A DNA stretch of 11,452 nucleotides from JBGPIT01 sp041485125. GTDB lineage: Bacteria; Desulfobacterota; Binatia; UTPRO1. Below are positions 1 to 6,888 of the stretch, piece after piece. Position numbers and translations under genes: made by a program. Position 1 is the stretch's first letter; the number at the start of each line of letters is the position of its first letter. The stretch is from positions 1 to 11,452 of the forward strand of contig JBGPIT010000139.1 of NCBI GenBank assembly GCA_041485125.1, given 5' to 3'. The notes under the pieces are model-generated. The model did no database searches, was not told where the DNA came from, and worked only from the letters and a program-made list of their open reading frames with translations.

Positions 1-131
1 ACTCCGCCGGCGCCGTTGACCGTCGCCCCCGCGAACCCCAGGTTGCATGCGGCCTGCGCGACCGTCGACGCGCCGACGAGGAGCAGCAACGGAACGAGCC
101 AGCCAGCCGTGCAGACGAGGCGACGAGTCAT
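1..131 (-). CDS. Exported protein of unknown function, N-terminal 43 residues only
   Basis: The reading frame starts at the ATG at 131-129 and runs off the left window edge, so only the N-terminus is visible. Residues 1-27 form a typical Sec signal peptide: MTRR, then a hydrophobic stretch including VPLLLLVGA, ending in VAQA with cleavage likely before ACNLGF. The mature start carries a Cys and a Gly/Ala-rich stretch (GFAGATVNGAGG). A good Shine-Dalgarno sequence (GGAGGA) lies six bases upstream and fixes the start. The next gene upstream on the same strand also encodes a small exported protein, separated by 238 bases, so the two may not share a transcript. Function cannot be told from 43 residues. 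I am confident that this is a real secreted protein start, because start, ribosome site and signal peptide agree. Confidence 0.72.
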   Translation of the reverse strand, partial: MTRRLVCTAGWLVPLLLLVGASTVAQAACNLGFAGATVNGAGG

Positions 132-137
132 GACCAG

Positions 138-143
138 TCCTCC
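138..143 (-). promoter_or_regulatory. Shine-Dalgarno for the gene starting at 131
   Basis: Read on the minus strand this is GGAGGA, six bases before the ATG at 131. It is the main reason for accepting this short edge-cut reading frame as a gene. Confidence 0.6.
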
Positions 144-191
144 GAGAGGATCGGCAGGCTAAGGTGATCGCGTCCTGGAGGTCAAGGACAA

Positions 192-208
192 AGTCCCGAT
201 AGGGGACT
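192..208. repeat. Small perfect inverted repeat (possible operator or weak hairpin)
   Basis: The sequence AGTCCC-GATAG-GGGACT has 6-bp perfect arms around a 5-base centre. It lies about 60 bases upstream of the gene starting at 131 and downstream of the gene ending at 370. It could be an operator for the left gene, or a short hairpin after the gene at 370-819. No T-run follows it on either strand, so a classical terminator is unlikely. The function is unproven. Confidence 0.3.
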
Positions 209-369
209 CCGGGTCGATCGCGAGCAACTCGAGAAGCTCGATCTCGTCGATCAAGCTACAAGCGCGAGGACATGCCGCGGATCGCTCCGTCTTTGAAGAA
301 GGTGATCATCGAGGCAGGACGAACGGTCGTTCTGGTTGACGGGAGTGTCGTACTCGGCCAGCCGAGTGC

Positions 370-819
370 TTACGGGAATGGTACGTTTTTCGGGACACAG
401 GTGCTTGCGGAGGCCCCGCCCTCGGCAGCTGCCGTTACCGGCGGTGTCCCGTGTACCAACTTGCGCCACGACGAGGTACCGGTGAGCGAGACGGCATCGA
501 GCGTCACGGTATAGTTCTCGCTGTATCCAAACCCGGCCTGTAGGTGCACGGGCGTCGACTGCAACGTGAACCACACCATCGACGCGTCGGAGAATCTGCA
601 GGCCGATCCACTGACCAGGTCCTTGAACGCTCGACCAGGGATCCACCCGGCGACCGGCTTGCATTTCGCTTTTCCGGGGAGGCTGAAGCCCTTCAAGACG
701 ATCGTCACGTCGGGCGTGTCGAGGTCGATGCACAAGTCTTTGGCCGCGGCGGTGACCGGGGCAGCCATGATCGTGACGAGCAACGCCGTTAGCGCGCGGA
801 GATGAGCTTTGCGAGTCAT
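370..819 (-). CDS. Small exported Cys-containing protein of unknown function
   Basis: A 149-residue protein. The N-terminus MTRKAHLRALTALLVTIMAA followed by PVTAAA is a clear signal peptide, with cleavage expected just before KDLC. The mature part has four Cys residues (30, 53, 74, 141), enough for two disulfides, as expected for a protein outside the cytoplasm. It is rich in short hydrophobic/Thr-Ser segments (VTIVLKGFSLPG, YTVTLDAVSLTG), suggesting a small beta-strand fold. The frame is open 30 codons further upstream to 909, but that extension is Arg-rich, and the signal peptide only makes sense from the ATG at 819. No strong Shine-Dalgarno precedes it. I recognise no family or catalytic motif. 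A different frame over the same DNA (251-829) gives a low-complexity Arg/His-rich translation and is rejected. Confidence 0.68.
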   Translation of the reverse strand: MTRKAHLRALTALLVTIMAAPVTAAAKDLCIDLDTPDVTIVLKGFSLPGKAKCKPVAGWIPGRAFKDLVSGSACRFSDASMVWFTLQSTPVHLQAGFGYSENYTVTLDAVSLTGTSSWRKLVHGTPPVTAAAEGGASASTCVPKNVPFP

Positions 820-890
820 GGGCCGGCAATCTCGCAAACGCCTGCGCCCGTGTCGAGCACCCGTTACGGCGCGTTCCTGAGAAGTTTTCG

Positions 891-920
891 TTGACGCTGT
901 TTCCGGCACGATGCTAAGTT
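891..920 (+). promoter_or_regulatory. Possible sigma70-type promoter for the DUF1800 gene
   Basis: TTGACG at 891-896 matches the -35 consensus at five of six positions. After an 18-base spacer comes TAAGTT (915-920), preceded by TGC as in an extended -10 element, but it matches TATAAT at only three of six positions. If real, transcription would begin near 927, downstream of the ATG at 911, and would favour the ATG at 941 as the true start. In GC-rich DNA such matches occur by chance. Confidence 0.25.
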
Positions 921-2416
921 CGACGGCTGCTCACGACACCATGGGTGACGAGAATACGCTTCTAGACGAGGCTGCCGCGCGGCACCTGTTGCGGCGGACG
1001 GGATTCGGCGCGCTCCGCGACGAGGTCCAAGAGGTCCTCGACAAGGGAGAAACGCGCGGCGCCGCTGCCGATCGGCTCCTCGACTTCAAGCCCAAGGCAT
1101 TCAAGCCGGCCGGCAAGCTCTTCGCCGACATGCACCGCAAGTGGGTCAAGTATCTGCTCAAGGCCAAGTTTCCACTGCAGGAGAAGCTCGTGCTCTTCTG
1201 GCACGACCACTTCGCGACCGCCTTCGCGAAGGTGAACGATACCAAGCTGATGGCGAGCCAGATCCAGCTCCTGCATCGCGAGTGCAAAGGCAACTTCAAG
1301 AACCTCGTCAAACTGATGAACAAGAACGCCGCGCTGATGGAGTTCCTCGATACGGTGCGGAACTTCAAAGACATCCCGAACGAGAACTACGCGCGCGAGT
1401 TGCAAGAGCTCTTCACGCTCGGGGTCAAGGACAGCGCCGGTAATCCGAACTACGACCAGGTCGACATCGTCCAGATCGCGCGCGCGTTCACCGGCTGGAG
1501 CTACTTGCATGGGACCGCGGCGTTCTTCGACTACCACCACGACTTCGAGGCGGAGTTCCCCGCGCGCGGCGCTAAGGAGATCTACGGCGGCCGAGGGAAC
1601 TTCAGCGGCCCCCAGAACTTCGGGTCCGGCAGCGCAGCGGGCGAGGGCGAACCCGAGATCGACACGATCATCGACATCATCTTCCAGCACCGCGACACGG
1701 ATCTGAAGAACACGGTCGCGCGGCGCACTGCGCGGCGGCTCTGCGAGTACTTCGCGCACCCGGACCCGTCGCTCGCGTTCATCGACGACGTGGTCGCGGC
1801 GTCGGGCTTCGACGTCAACTTCGAGATCAGCGGACTGCTCCGCGCGATCTTGGTTCATGACGACTTTTATCTGAGTGGCGCGCCGGTGCCGTGGGGCTCG
1901 GCCGTCACTGTGTCGGTGAAATGGCCGATCGATTACTTGGTCGGCACGCTCCGCATGTTCGGGATGAAGCTCAAGGGCGGCGAGCAGTTCGTCGACGGTG
2001 GCAGCTTCACGACGGCGCTGGGCCACCTCACGAACATGGGCCAAGTCCTTTTCGACCCGCCGAGCGTTTTCGGGTGGGGCTGGGAAACCGAGTGGATATG
2101 CAGCGGGACCTTGTTGGCGCGCTACAACTTCGCGGTCGATGTGACGTCGGCGCGTGGTACCGGCAAGACCGCCTTCCGCCCCGACACGTTCTTCAATCTG
2201 GCATTGACCGACCCCGATGCGATCGTCGACGAGGCGGCGTCGATCATCGGCATCAAGGACCATCTGACCAACGCCGAGCACGCGATGCTGGTGGACTACC
2301 TCACCAGCGGCGGCCTCGTCATGTCGCTCGATCTCGGCGACTACGACACGCGCAACATCAAGCTCCACGGCCTCTTCGCGTTGCTACTGCAGTCCCCGGC
2401 ATACCAGCTTCACTAG
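911..2416 (+). CDS. DUF1800 family protein
   Basis: A 501-residue protein with the full set of DUF1800 signatures in order: AAARHLLRRTGFG (about 21-33), EKLVLFWHDHFAT (91-103), GNFKNLVKLMNKNAALMEFLD (128-147), PNENYARELQELFTLGV (156-172), ARAFTGW (190-196), and near the C-terminus MGQVLFDPPSVFGW (376-389). The length is normal for the family. No signal peptide is visible. The biochemical role of DUF1800 is not established; in many Proteobacteria and Planctomycetes the gene sits next to a DUF1501 gene, which is absent here. Neither the ATG at 911 nor the one at 941 has a Shine-Dalgarno, and family similarity begins after residue 16, so a start at 941 (491 residues) is equally possible. The gene ends nine bases from the convergent phosphoesterase gene. 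Family assignment is secure; function is unknown. Confidence 0.93.
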   Translation: MLSSTAAHDTMGDENTLLDEAAARHLLRRTGFGALRDEVQEVLDKGETRGAAADRLLDFKPKAFKPAGKLFADMHRKWVKYLLKAKFPLQEKLVLFWHDHFATAFAKVNDTKLMASQIQLLHRECKGNFKNLVKLMNKNAALMEFLDTVRNFKDIPNENYARELQELFTLGVKDSAGNPNYDQVDIVQIARAFTGWSYLHGTAAFFDYHHDFEAEFPARGAKEIYGGRGNFSGPQNFGSGSAAGEGEPEIDTIIDIIFQHRDTDLKNTVARRTARRLCEYFAHPDPSLAFIDDVVAASGFDVNFEISGLLRAILVHDDFYLSGAPVPWGSAVTVSVKWPIDYLVGTLRMFGMKLKGGEQFVDGGSFTTALGHLTNMGQVLFDPPSVFGWGWETEWICSGTLLARYNFAVDVTSARGTGKTAFRPDTFFNLALTDPDAIVDEAASIIGIKDHLTNAEHAMLVDYLTSGGLVMSLDLGDYDTRNIKLHGLFALLLQSPAYQLH

Positions 2417-2425
2417 GCCCAAACT

Positions 2426-3391
2426 TTAGGGCTTAAAGAACTCCGCCATGCTCTTGGCCGTCTGCGCCGCGCCGGGGAAGGTCGCGCGATCGACACCGAG
2501 TGCCTCCAACGTCAGCGCCAGCGTGTCTGCGTGGTGGTACAGCGACACCGATCTGTAGCCGGGCTTGACCTTGGAGCTGACGAGCAACATGGGAACACGC
2601 CCGCCGCTGTCGTCGTGGCCCCCGCCGTCGCTCTCGTCATCGTTGCATGCCTCGTCGAAGACGATGATCAAGAGTCCGCTCTCCTGGAAGCCGGAGCTGT
2701 CGATCAACGGAGCGACGTTCGCGCGAAGCCAGTCGTCCGCTTGCTTCAAGGCGGCGGCCTCGCCGCAGCGCGCCTGACGGAGATCCTTACCGCCGGGACC
2801 TTCGAGGTCGTGGGCGTCGTGAAAGAGATTCGGGACCACGAAGGAATAGTCGGCGAAGCCGTCCTTACCCGCGTTCTCCTTGGCCAAGTCGTCCGCGAAG
2901 TTGGTGAACGGCACCAGGCTCGTCTCCGCATCGGACCCGAGATCGGCCTCGAAGTACGCGAGAGGATTGTGCCGCTTCACGTACCGAGACGCGTGAATGT
3001 TGCCCCCCGTGTACCCCGCTTGCGGTATGCCTTCGGCGTAGCTCTTCCACGTCTTGCCGCTGCGCCGGAGCGCTCGGACCACGTTGTCGTCGGCGACGGG
3101 CTCGACTCGCCTGTCGGCGAGGAGCTTCAGCTTCTTGTCGATCGCACGGCCGGTCGTCAGCATGAAATAGTTGGTGATCGAGGGATGCGCCGTGGCGTAG
3201 TACGAGGTGGCGATGGCATACTTGGACGCCAGCTCGTTCAAGTAAGGCATCGGCGGCTGGTCCCCGATCACGACCCCGAAGTCCTGATTCTCCTCGACGA
3301 TGAGAAATACATGCTGCACCCGAGGAACCTCTGCTCGAGCCCAGGTCACGAGTGACAGGACGAAGAGCACCATTACCATCATTGCTCGCAT
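2426..3391 (-). CDS. Exported acid-phosphatase / phospholipase C-like phosphoesterase
   Basis: A 321-residue member of the alkaline-phosphatase-fold phosphoesterase family that includes acid phosphatases and phospholipases C. Residues 1-20 are a signal peptide (MRAMMVMVLFVLSLVTWARA, cleavage before EVPRV). Family motifs follow: HVFLIVEENQDF (27-38, the metal/phosphate-binding EEN segment), YLNELASKYAIATSYYATAHPSITNYFMLTTG (50-81), FVVPNLFHDAHD (184-195), and LLIIVFDEACND (240-251). The family hydrolyses phosphate mono- or diesters outside the cytoplasm; the substrate is not predictable. The start at 3391 has GAGGT five bases upstream and gives a compact signal peptide. An in-frame ATG at 3424 would add 11 charged residues but overlaps the stop of the upstream metallopeptidase gene as ATGA, so it is a real alternative. 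The Asp/Gly-rich insert DESDGGGHDDSGG (252-264) may bind metal. Confidence 0.88.
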   Translation of the reverse strand: MRAMMVMVLFVLSLVTWARAEVPRVQHVFLIVEENQDFGVVIGDQPPMPYLNELASKYAIATSYYATAHPSITNYFMLTTGRAIDKKLKLLADRRVEPVADDNVVRALRRSGKTWKSYAEGIPQAGYTGGNIHASRYVKRHNPLAYFEADLGSDAETSLVPFTNFADDLAKENAGKDGFADYSFVVPNLFHDAHDLEGPGGKDLRQARCGEAAALKQADDWLRANVAPLIDSSGFQESGLLIIVFDEACNDDESDGGGHDDSGGRVPMLLVSSKVKPGYRSVSLYHHADTLALTLEALGVDRATFPGAAQTAKSMAEFFKP

Positions 3392-3395
3392 TTGG

Positions 3396-3400
3396 ACCTC
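3396..3400 (-). promoter_or_regulatory. Shine-Dalgarno favouring the start at 3391
   Basis: GAGGT on the minus strand, five bases before the ATG at 3391. The alternative ATG at 3424 has no comparable site, but it overlaps the preceding stop codon and could be translated by coupling. Confidence 0.45.
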
Positions 3401-3420
3401 ACGCTCTCGCGGACGGGCGT

Positions 3421-3945
3421 TCATCGGCTCAACGAAGAACCTGGGGCGGACGAAGCGCAGTGCCGGATATAGGCCGCCCGCTCGAAACCCGACGGATAGA
3501 ACGGGGCGCCTGAGAACGGACCCTGCGCGCGCTCGAAATATCGCGCGGCTTCCTCGGCTGCGGACCGCGATCGTCGGGCGAGTTGCGAGGCCGCGTAGCA
3601 ATCGGCGTCCAACTCCATTGGCTTCGTAATCCAGGCGCGCGCGTAAGGATTGGTCGCGAACATGTAGGCCATGCGCGGCGTGACGTGACCCCGACGATGG
3701 TGCCCATATTCATGCAGGCGCAAGAACTCGAACACTGCGCCGCCGAGCGCGATCAGTTGCGGATCGATGTAGATGACGGGGCCCCACTGATCGTAGGCGG
3801 ATAGCCCGCCACTGGGCAGCCCCGGAACGGGGATCTCGCGAATCGGCCTTCCCCCGTCTGGAGCGACTTCGGCGGCTGCGGGGTGGCCAACCCCGCACGT
3901 CATCACCGCCATGAGCAGGCAGGAACCAAGGATTCCTGTCCGCAT
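3421..3945 (-). CDS. Small exported HExxH zinc metallopeptidase-like protein
   Basis: A 174-residue protein. MRTGILGSCLLMAVMTCGVG followed by HPAAAE is a signal peptide. The mature protein carries HEYGHHRRGH (residues 78-87): the HExxH zinc site (H78, E79, H82) plus a nearby His, and downstream ELDADCYAA (111-119), whose Glu/Asp could supply the third zinc ligand, as in M48-like gluzincins. This pattern predicts a periplasmic or secreted zinc-dependent peptidase, but the protein is much smaller than most M48 enzymes and has no membrane segments beyond the signal. The start at 3945 is fixed by AGGAGAGG seven bases upstream and by the signal peptide; the frame is open further to 4029 without support. 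Its stop overlaps a possible start of the phosphoesterase gene, so the two are likely co-transcribed. The substrate is unknown. Confidence 0.82.
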   Translation of the reverse strand: MRTGILGSCLLMAVMTCGVGHPAAAEVAPDGGRPIREIPVPGLPSGGLSAYDQWGPVIYIDPQLIALGGAVFEFLRLHEYGHHRRGHVTPRMAYMFATNPYARAWITKPMELDADCYAASQLARRSRSAAEEAARYFERAQGPFSGAPFYPSGFERAAYIRHCASSAPGSSLSR

Positions 3946-3952
3946 GCGAGAA

Positions 3953-3960
3953 CCTCTCCT
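3953..3960 (-). promoter_or_regulatory. Strong Shine-Dalgarno of the metallopeptidase gene
   Basis: AGGAGAGG on the minus strand, seven bases before the ATG at 3945. It decides this start over the open frame extending to 4029. Confidence 0.6.
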
Positions 3961-4463
3961 CGGCTGACCTGCCGATGTCGCTTGGTCGATGAGCACCATC
4001 GCAAATGCGGATGCGTGATTCTTGGACAACGCGCAATCATCGACTGCCGTTCAGAAGAACCGGTGGCTCAGAATGAGGCAAACTATCGATCCCGGGCTAC
4101 CCATTTGTCGTCGACTCAGCGTGCAAGAAGTCTCCGCGCTCCGACGGGAGCCGGTCTGCTGAATCAGGGCTCCATCGCTCCGTGAGTTTTCCATCCACGC
4201 TGCGCGCGAACGCGGCACGCGGTCGCCTACCAACGTGGCAACACGAACGGGAATGTGCCTCGGCAGTCGGCGGTCGGCCTAGCGATGCAGTGAGTGCGCA
4301 GCGCGCGGTAAGTCGCGTCGATGGCGGGCGAAGGCGCTGCCGCCGACGGCACGCGTCGCTGATCGAGATCGTCGCGCGCGCGCTCGGCATGCCGATTGCT
4401 GTGCGGACTGTGGCGGCGTCGTATCGGAGCTTCGCCGTCGTTGTTCCCACATCCGACGTTCAC
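3961..4463. other. Non-coding divergent region between metallopeptidase and amidase genes
   Basis: About 500 bases without a convincing gene. The open frames in it give low-complexity, Arg/Ser-rich translations without domain-like stretches, signal peptides or ribosome sites. Because the flanking genes diverge, promoters for both should lie here, but I find no -35/-10 pair with acceptable spacing; the best candidate (TTGCTG at 4396, TATCGG at 4422) has a 20-base spacer. No RNA gene or long inverted repeat was recognised. Confidence 0.5.
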
Positions 4464-4470
4464 GGAGGAA
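4464..4470 (+). promoter_or_regulatory. Shine-Dalgarno of the amidase gene
   Basis: GGAGGAA, four bases before the ATG at 4475. With the signal peptide it fixes the amidase start. Confidence 0.65.
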
Positions 4471-4474
4471 AGAC

Positions 4475-6553
4475 ATGCTGAAGATCGGACAGGTCACTCT
4501 TGCGCTCGCATTCGTATCCGTCTCCGCAATTCCCGCTCCCGACCTCGCGCACGCGGCGCCGAGGCGGGAGCCGTTCGCAGTCGAGGAAGCGACGATCGCG
4601 GACATCCAGAAGGCGCTCCTGACGCACCGGATATCCGCCGTGGATTTGGTGCACCTCTATCTCGACCGCATCACGGCGTACGACGGAACCTGCGTGAACG
4701 AGCCCGAAGGAATCCTCGGGCCCATCTCCACGATTCCACACGCCGGTAAGCTGAACGCGTTCATCACGTTGAATCTCCGCCCGGCGACGAGAGAAGCCCT
4801 GGGCTTCGATGACCGTAAGGCTCGCAGCCAGACGGACCTGGTCGACGACGATCCCGACATGCCCGATGCGTTGGAGACCGCGGCCGCGCTGGATGCCTAT
4901 TTGGCGACCAAAAAGAAGCTCATCGGTCCCCTGCACGGCGTCGTGATGGCGATCAAAGATCAGTACAACACCTTCGACATGCGCACGACGGCGGGCGCCG
5001 ACGCGTTCTGGGCGAACGACCGTCCGCCGGACGACGCCAACTTCGTGAAGAAACTTCGTGCAGCCGGTGCGATCATTCTCGGCAAGGCGAACATGGGGGA
5101 GTACGCCGCCGGGGGCGTCACGGGAACGCGGAGCTCGTTCGGCGGCACGATGTGCAACGCCTACGACACCGAGCGGCAGCCCGGGGCCTCGAGCGGCGGC
5201 TCGGGCATGGCCGTCGCCGCGAACTTCGTAACCTGCGCCATCGGTGAAGAGAGCGGCACCTCGGTGCGCGAGCCGGCGAAGAACAACAACGCGGTCGGCC
5301 TCGCGCCGACGCGAGAGCTGGTCAGCGCCGACGGCATGATGCAGCGTGGGATCGTCACCCGCGTCGGCCCGATCTGCCGGACCGTGGAGGACGTCGGGCG
5401 CATTCTCGACGTCTACGCCGGCTTCGACCCCGACGACGAGCTCACCGCCTTCAGCACGAATCGCAAGCCCGACAAGCCGTACTGGAAATTCGCCGAGAAG
5501 GGCGCCGAGAAGAAGAGCCTCAAGGGTTTCCGCATCGGTGTCCTCCGCGAGTACATGAACAAGAGTCTCTTCACCATCGCGGATTCCGAGAGCATCGACA
5601 TCGTCAACACGGCCATCGCCGACCTGGGAGCGCTGGGAGCGACGATCGTCGATCCCGGGCCGACCGGAGCGCTGTGTCAGGCCTCCGTCGACAAGTACTC
5701 TCCGAAATGGCGCAACCAGCTTTTCATCGGACAGTTCCCGAGCGTCTTCCCGGTCGATGCGATGGGCGTGCCGACCAACGACCACATCGCGACGCTCCTC
5801 GACATGTTCTTCGATACCAGCCTCGTCCCGCATACGGCGTCCGGACAGCCCAGTCTCCGCAACCTCGGCGCATCGCCCGGCGACGTCGGCGACGGCAGGT
5901 ACAATTTCAACGCCTATCTCATCGAGCGTGGCGACGCGGAGATCGAGAGCCTCACCGATCTGATCAACAAGGCGAACTTCTGGAACGACCCGACGATGCC
6001 GAACCGGAAGTCGGGCCTCGTGAACAACGACGGCGACCTGACCCTGGCGAGCGCAAGCACGTTGCAGACGCGATTCACCATGCAGACCGTCGTGTTCGAC
6101 TGCTTTGCCGAGCAGGGCCTCGACGCCGTCGTCTACCCGACGGGGAGCATTCCGCCGGCCATCCTGACGTCTCCCCGGGAGCCCTCCGTCAACGATAGGC
6201 CAGGGGGAATATGGACGAACATCAACAGCCGTGGCTTCCCCGCGATGACCGTCCCCGCGGGGTTCACGACGATCGTGTACGACCGCAACGCGAGCAACCA
6301 GCTGCTGCCGCCGGTCGCCGCGTCGCTTCCCGTCGGGATGGACTTGCTCGGACTGCCGTTCAGCGAGCCGAAGCTGTTCGAGATCGCCGGCGCTTATGAA
6401 GCCGTGACGCATCATCGTATGCAGCCGCCCGACTTCGGGCCGCTCAACGCGATCGTCGCGCCCTTGTCCCGAGCTCGTGCGGCCGCAGCGCGCCCGATGC
6501 CCACTCCGCGCACGCTCAGCGCGGACGAGCTGCGCGCGATCGACGAGGACTGA
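4475..6553 (+). CDS. Large exported amidase-signature family hydrolase
   Basis: A 692-residue protein. A signal peptide (MLKIGQVTLALAFVSVSAIP, then APDLAHA) ends near residue 27, before APRREP. The amidase-signature core follows: GPLHGVVMAIKDQYNT with the catalytic Lys161, PGASSGGSGMAVAAN with the cis-Ser239, and ESGTSVREPA with the nucleophile Ser263. The Ser-Ser spacing of 24 equals that of fatty acid amide hydrolase and GatA (154/178), and the Lys-Ser spacing of 78 is close to their 75. VGLAPTRELVS and VGPICRTVEDVGRILD are also family segments. The enzyme should hydrolyse an amide or ester outside the cytoplasm; the substrate is unknown. It is not a GatA: it is exported, long (GatA is about 480), and has no gatB/gatC neighbours. 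Much of the extra length lies between residues 310 and 540. The stretch preceding Ser263 is GEESGT where relatives have GTDTGG-like residues. It appears monocistronic, with a hairpin 22 bases after the stop. Confidence 0.92.
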   Translation: MLKIGQVTLALAFVSVSAIPAPDLAHAAPRREPFAVEEATIADIQKALLTHRISAVDLVHLYLDRITAYDGTCVNEPEGILGPISTIPHAGKLNAFITLNLRPATREALGFDDRKARSQTDLVDDDPDMPDALETAAALDAYLATKKKLIGPLHGVVMAIKDQYNTFDMRTTAGADAFWANDRPPDDANFVKKLRAAGAIILGKANMGEYAAGGVTGTRSSFGGTMCNAYDTERQPGASSGGSGMAVAANFVTCAIGEESGTSVREPAKNNNAVGLAPTRELVSADGMMQRGIVTRVGPICRTVEDVGRILDVYAGFDPDDELTAFSTNRKPDKPYWKFAEKGAEKKSLKGFRIGVLREYMNKSLFTIADSESIDIVNTAIADLGALGATIVDPGPTGALCQASVDKYSPKWRNQLFIGQFPSVFPVDAMGVPTNDHIATLLDMFFDTSLVPHTASGQPSLRNLGASPGDVGDGRYNFNAYLIERGDAEIESLTDLINKANFWNDPTMPNRKSGLVNNDGDLTLASASTLQTRFTMQTVVFDCFAEQGLDAVVYPTGSIPPAILTSPREPSVNDRPGGIWTNINSRGFPAMTVPAGFTTIVYDRNASNQLLPPVAASLPVGMDLLGLPFSEPKLFEIAGAYEAVTHHRMQPPDFGPLNAIVAPLSRARAAAARPMPTPRTLSADELRAIDED

Positions 6554-6575
6554 GCGCGAGCAGTCGCAGTACTTC

Positions 6576-6611
6576 ATCGCCCCTCACCGGTCTCGGCCGG
6601 CGAGGGGCGAT
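6576..6611 (+). terminator. Strong hairpin after the amidase gene, likely terminator
   Basis: ATCGCCCCTC (6576-6585) pairs perfectly with GAGGGGCGAT (6602-6611); after one mismatch, CCGG (6587-6590) pairs with CCGG (6597-6600), leaving a 6-base loop. It begins 22 bases after the amidase stop. There is no T-run after it on either strand, so it is not a classical intrinsic terminator. It may act as a U-less terminator or as a 3'-end stabilising hairpin, possibly serving both strands. Confidence 0.5.
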
Positions 6612-6679
6612 CGTGCCGGTGGCCGGTCCAAGTGTCTGCTCTTCGATCCTCGGTCTGCGAGCGTTTCTCCGTCCTGACC

Positions 6680-6888
6680 GCCACTCCGGCGCGACCACCG
6701 GGCCGGACGTCTTTTTCGACACCGACCACAACGACGAGCTGTAGATGTCGATGAACATGACGTCGCCGTAAGGCGCGTTCCGTTGGTAGATGATCGAGCC
6801 TTTGACGCTGGTGCAGCCGGAGTTGCATTTGAAGTTGCCGCTCATGGTGCCCTTGGCGGCCGAGAAGCCGGTCGCGCGAGGATTCGGG
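6680..6888 (-). pseudogene. Probable gene remnant next to the sulfotransferase
   Basis: On the minus strand, starting within a few bases of the sulfotransferase stop, about 65 codons show normal protein-like composition and strong G/C third-position preference: RATGFSAAKGTMSGNFKCN, then SGCTSVKGSIIYQRN, then APYGDVMFIDIYSSSLW. After about 6680 the same frame turns to Arg-rich low-complexity sequence and runs through the hairpin into the amidase gene, with codon choice no longer G/C-biased. This looks like a coding fragment that has lost its 5' end and been broken at its 3' end. Alternatively, it is a small gene starting at the ATG at 6845 (no good ribosome site; AAGGG is nearby) and ending at 6516, overlapping the amidase gene by 38 bases. 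I recognise no family. Confidence 0.35.

Noticed and set aside
962..2368. A 468-codon minus-strand open frame opposite DUF1800
   Set aside because: It is a charged, motif-free translation, explained by GC-rich codon bias of the DUF1800 gene.
2424..2439. CTTTA-GGGCT-TAAAG hairpin between convergent genes, considered as a two-way terminator
   Set aside because: The stem has only five mostly A/T pairs and overlaps the phosphoesterase stop; it is too weak to call.
3946..4029. Longer start for the metallopeptidase at 4029
   Set aside because: It would bury the signal peptide; the ATG at 3945 has a strong ribosome site.
3961..4463. Several open frames of 60-117 codons in the divergent intergenic region
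   Set aside because: All are low-complexity, overlap each other on both strands, and lack ribosome sites and codon bias.
4460..6577. A 705-codon open frame on the minus strand opposite the amidase gene
   Set aside because: The translation is Arg/Val/Asp-rich without domains. It mirrors the codon bias of the amidase, whose family motifs are unmistakable on the plus strand.
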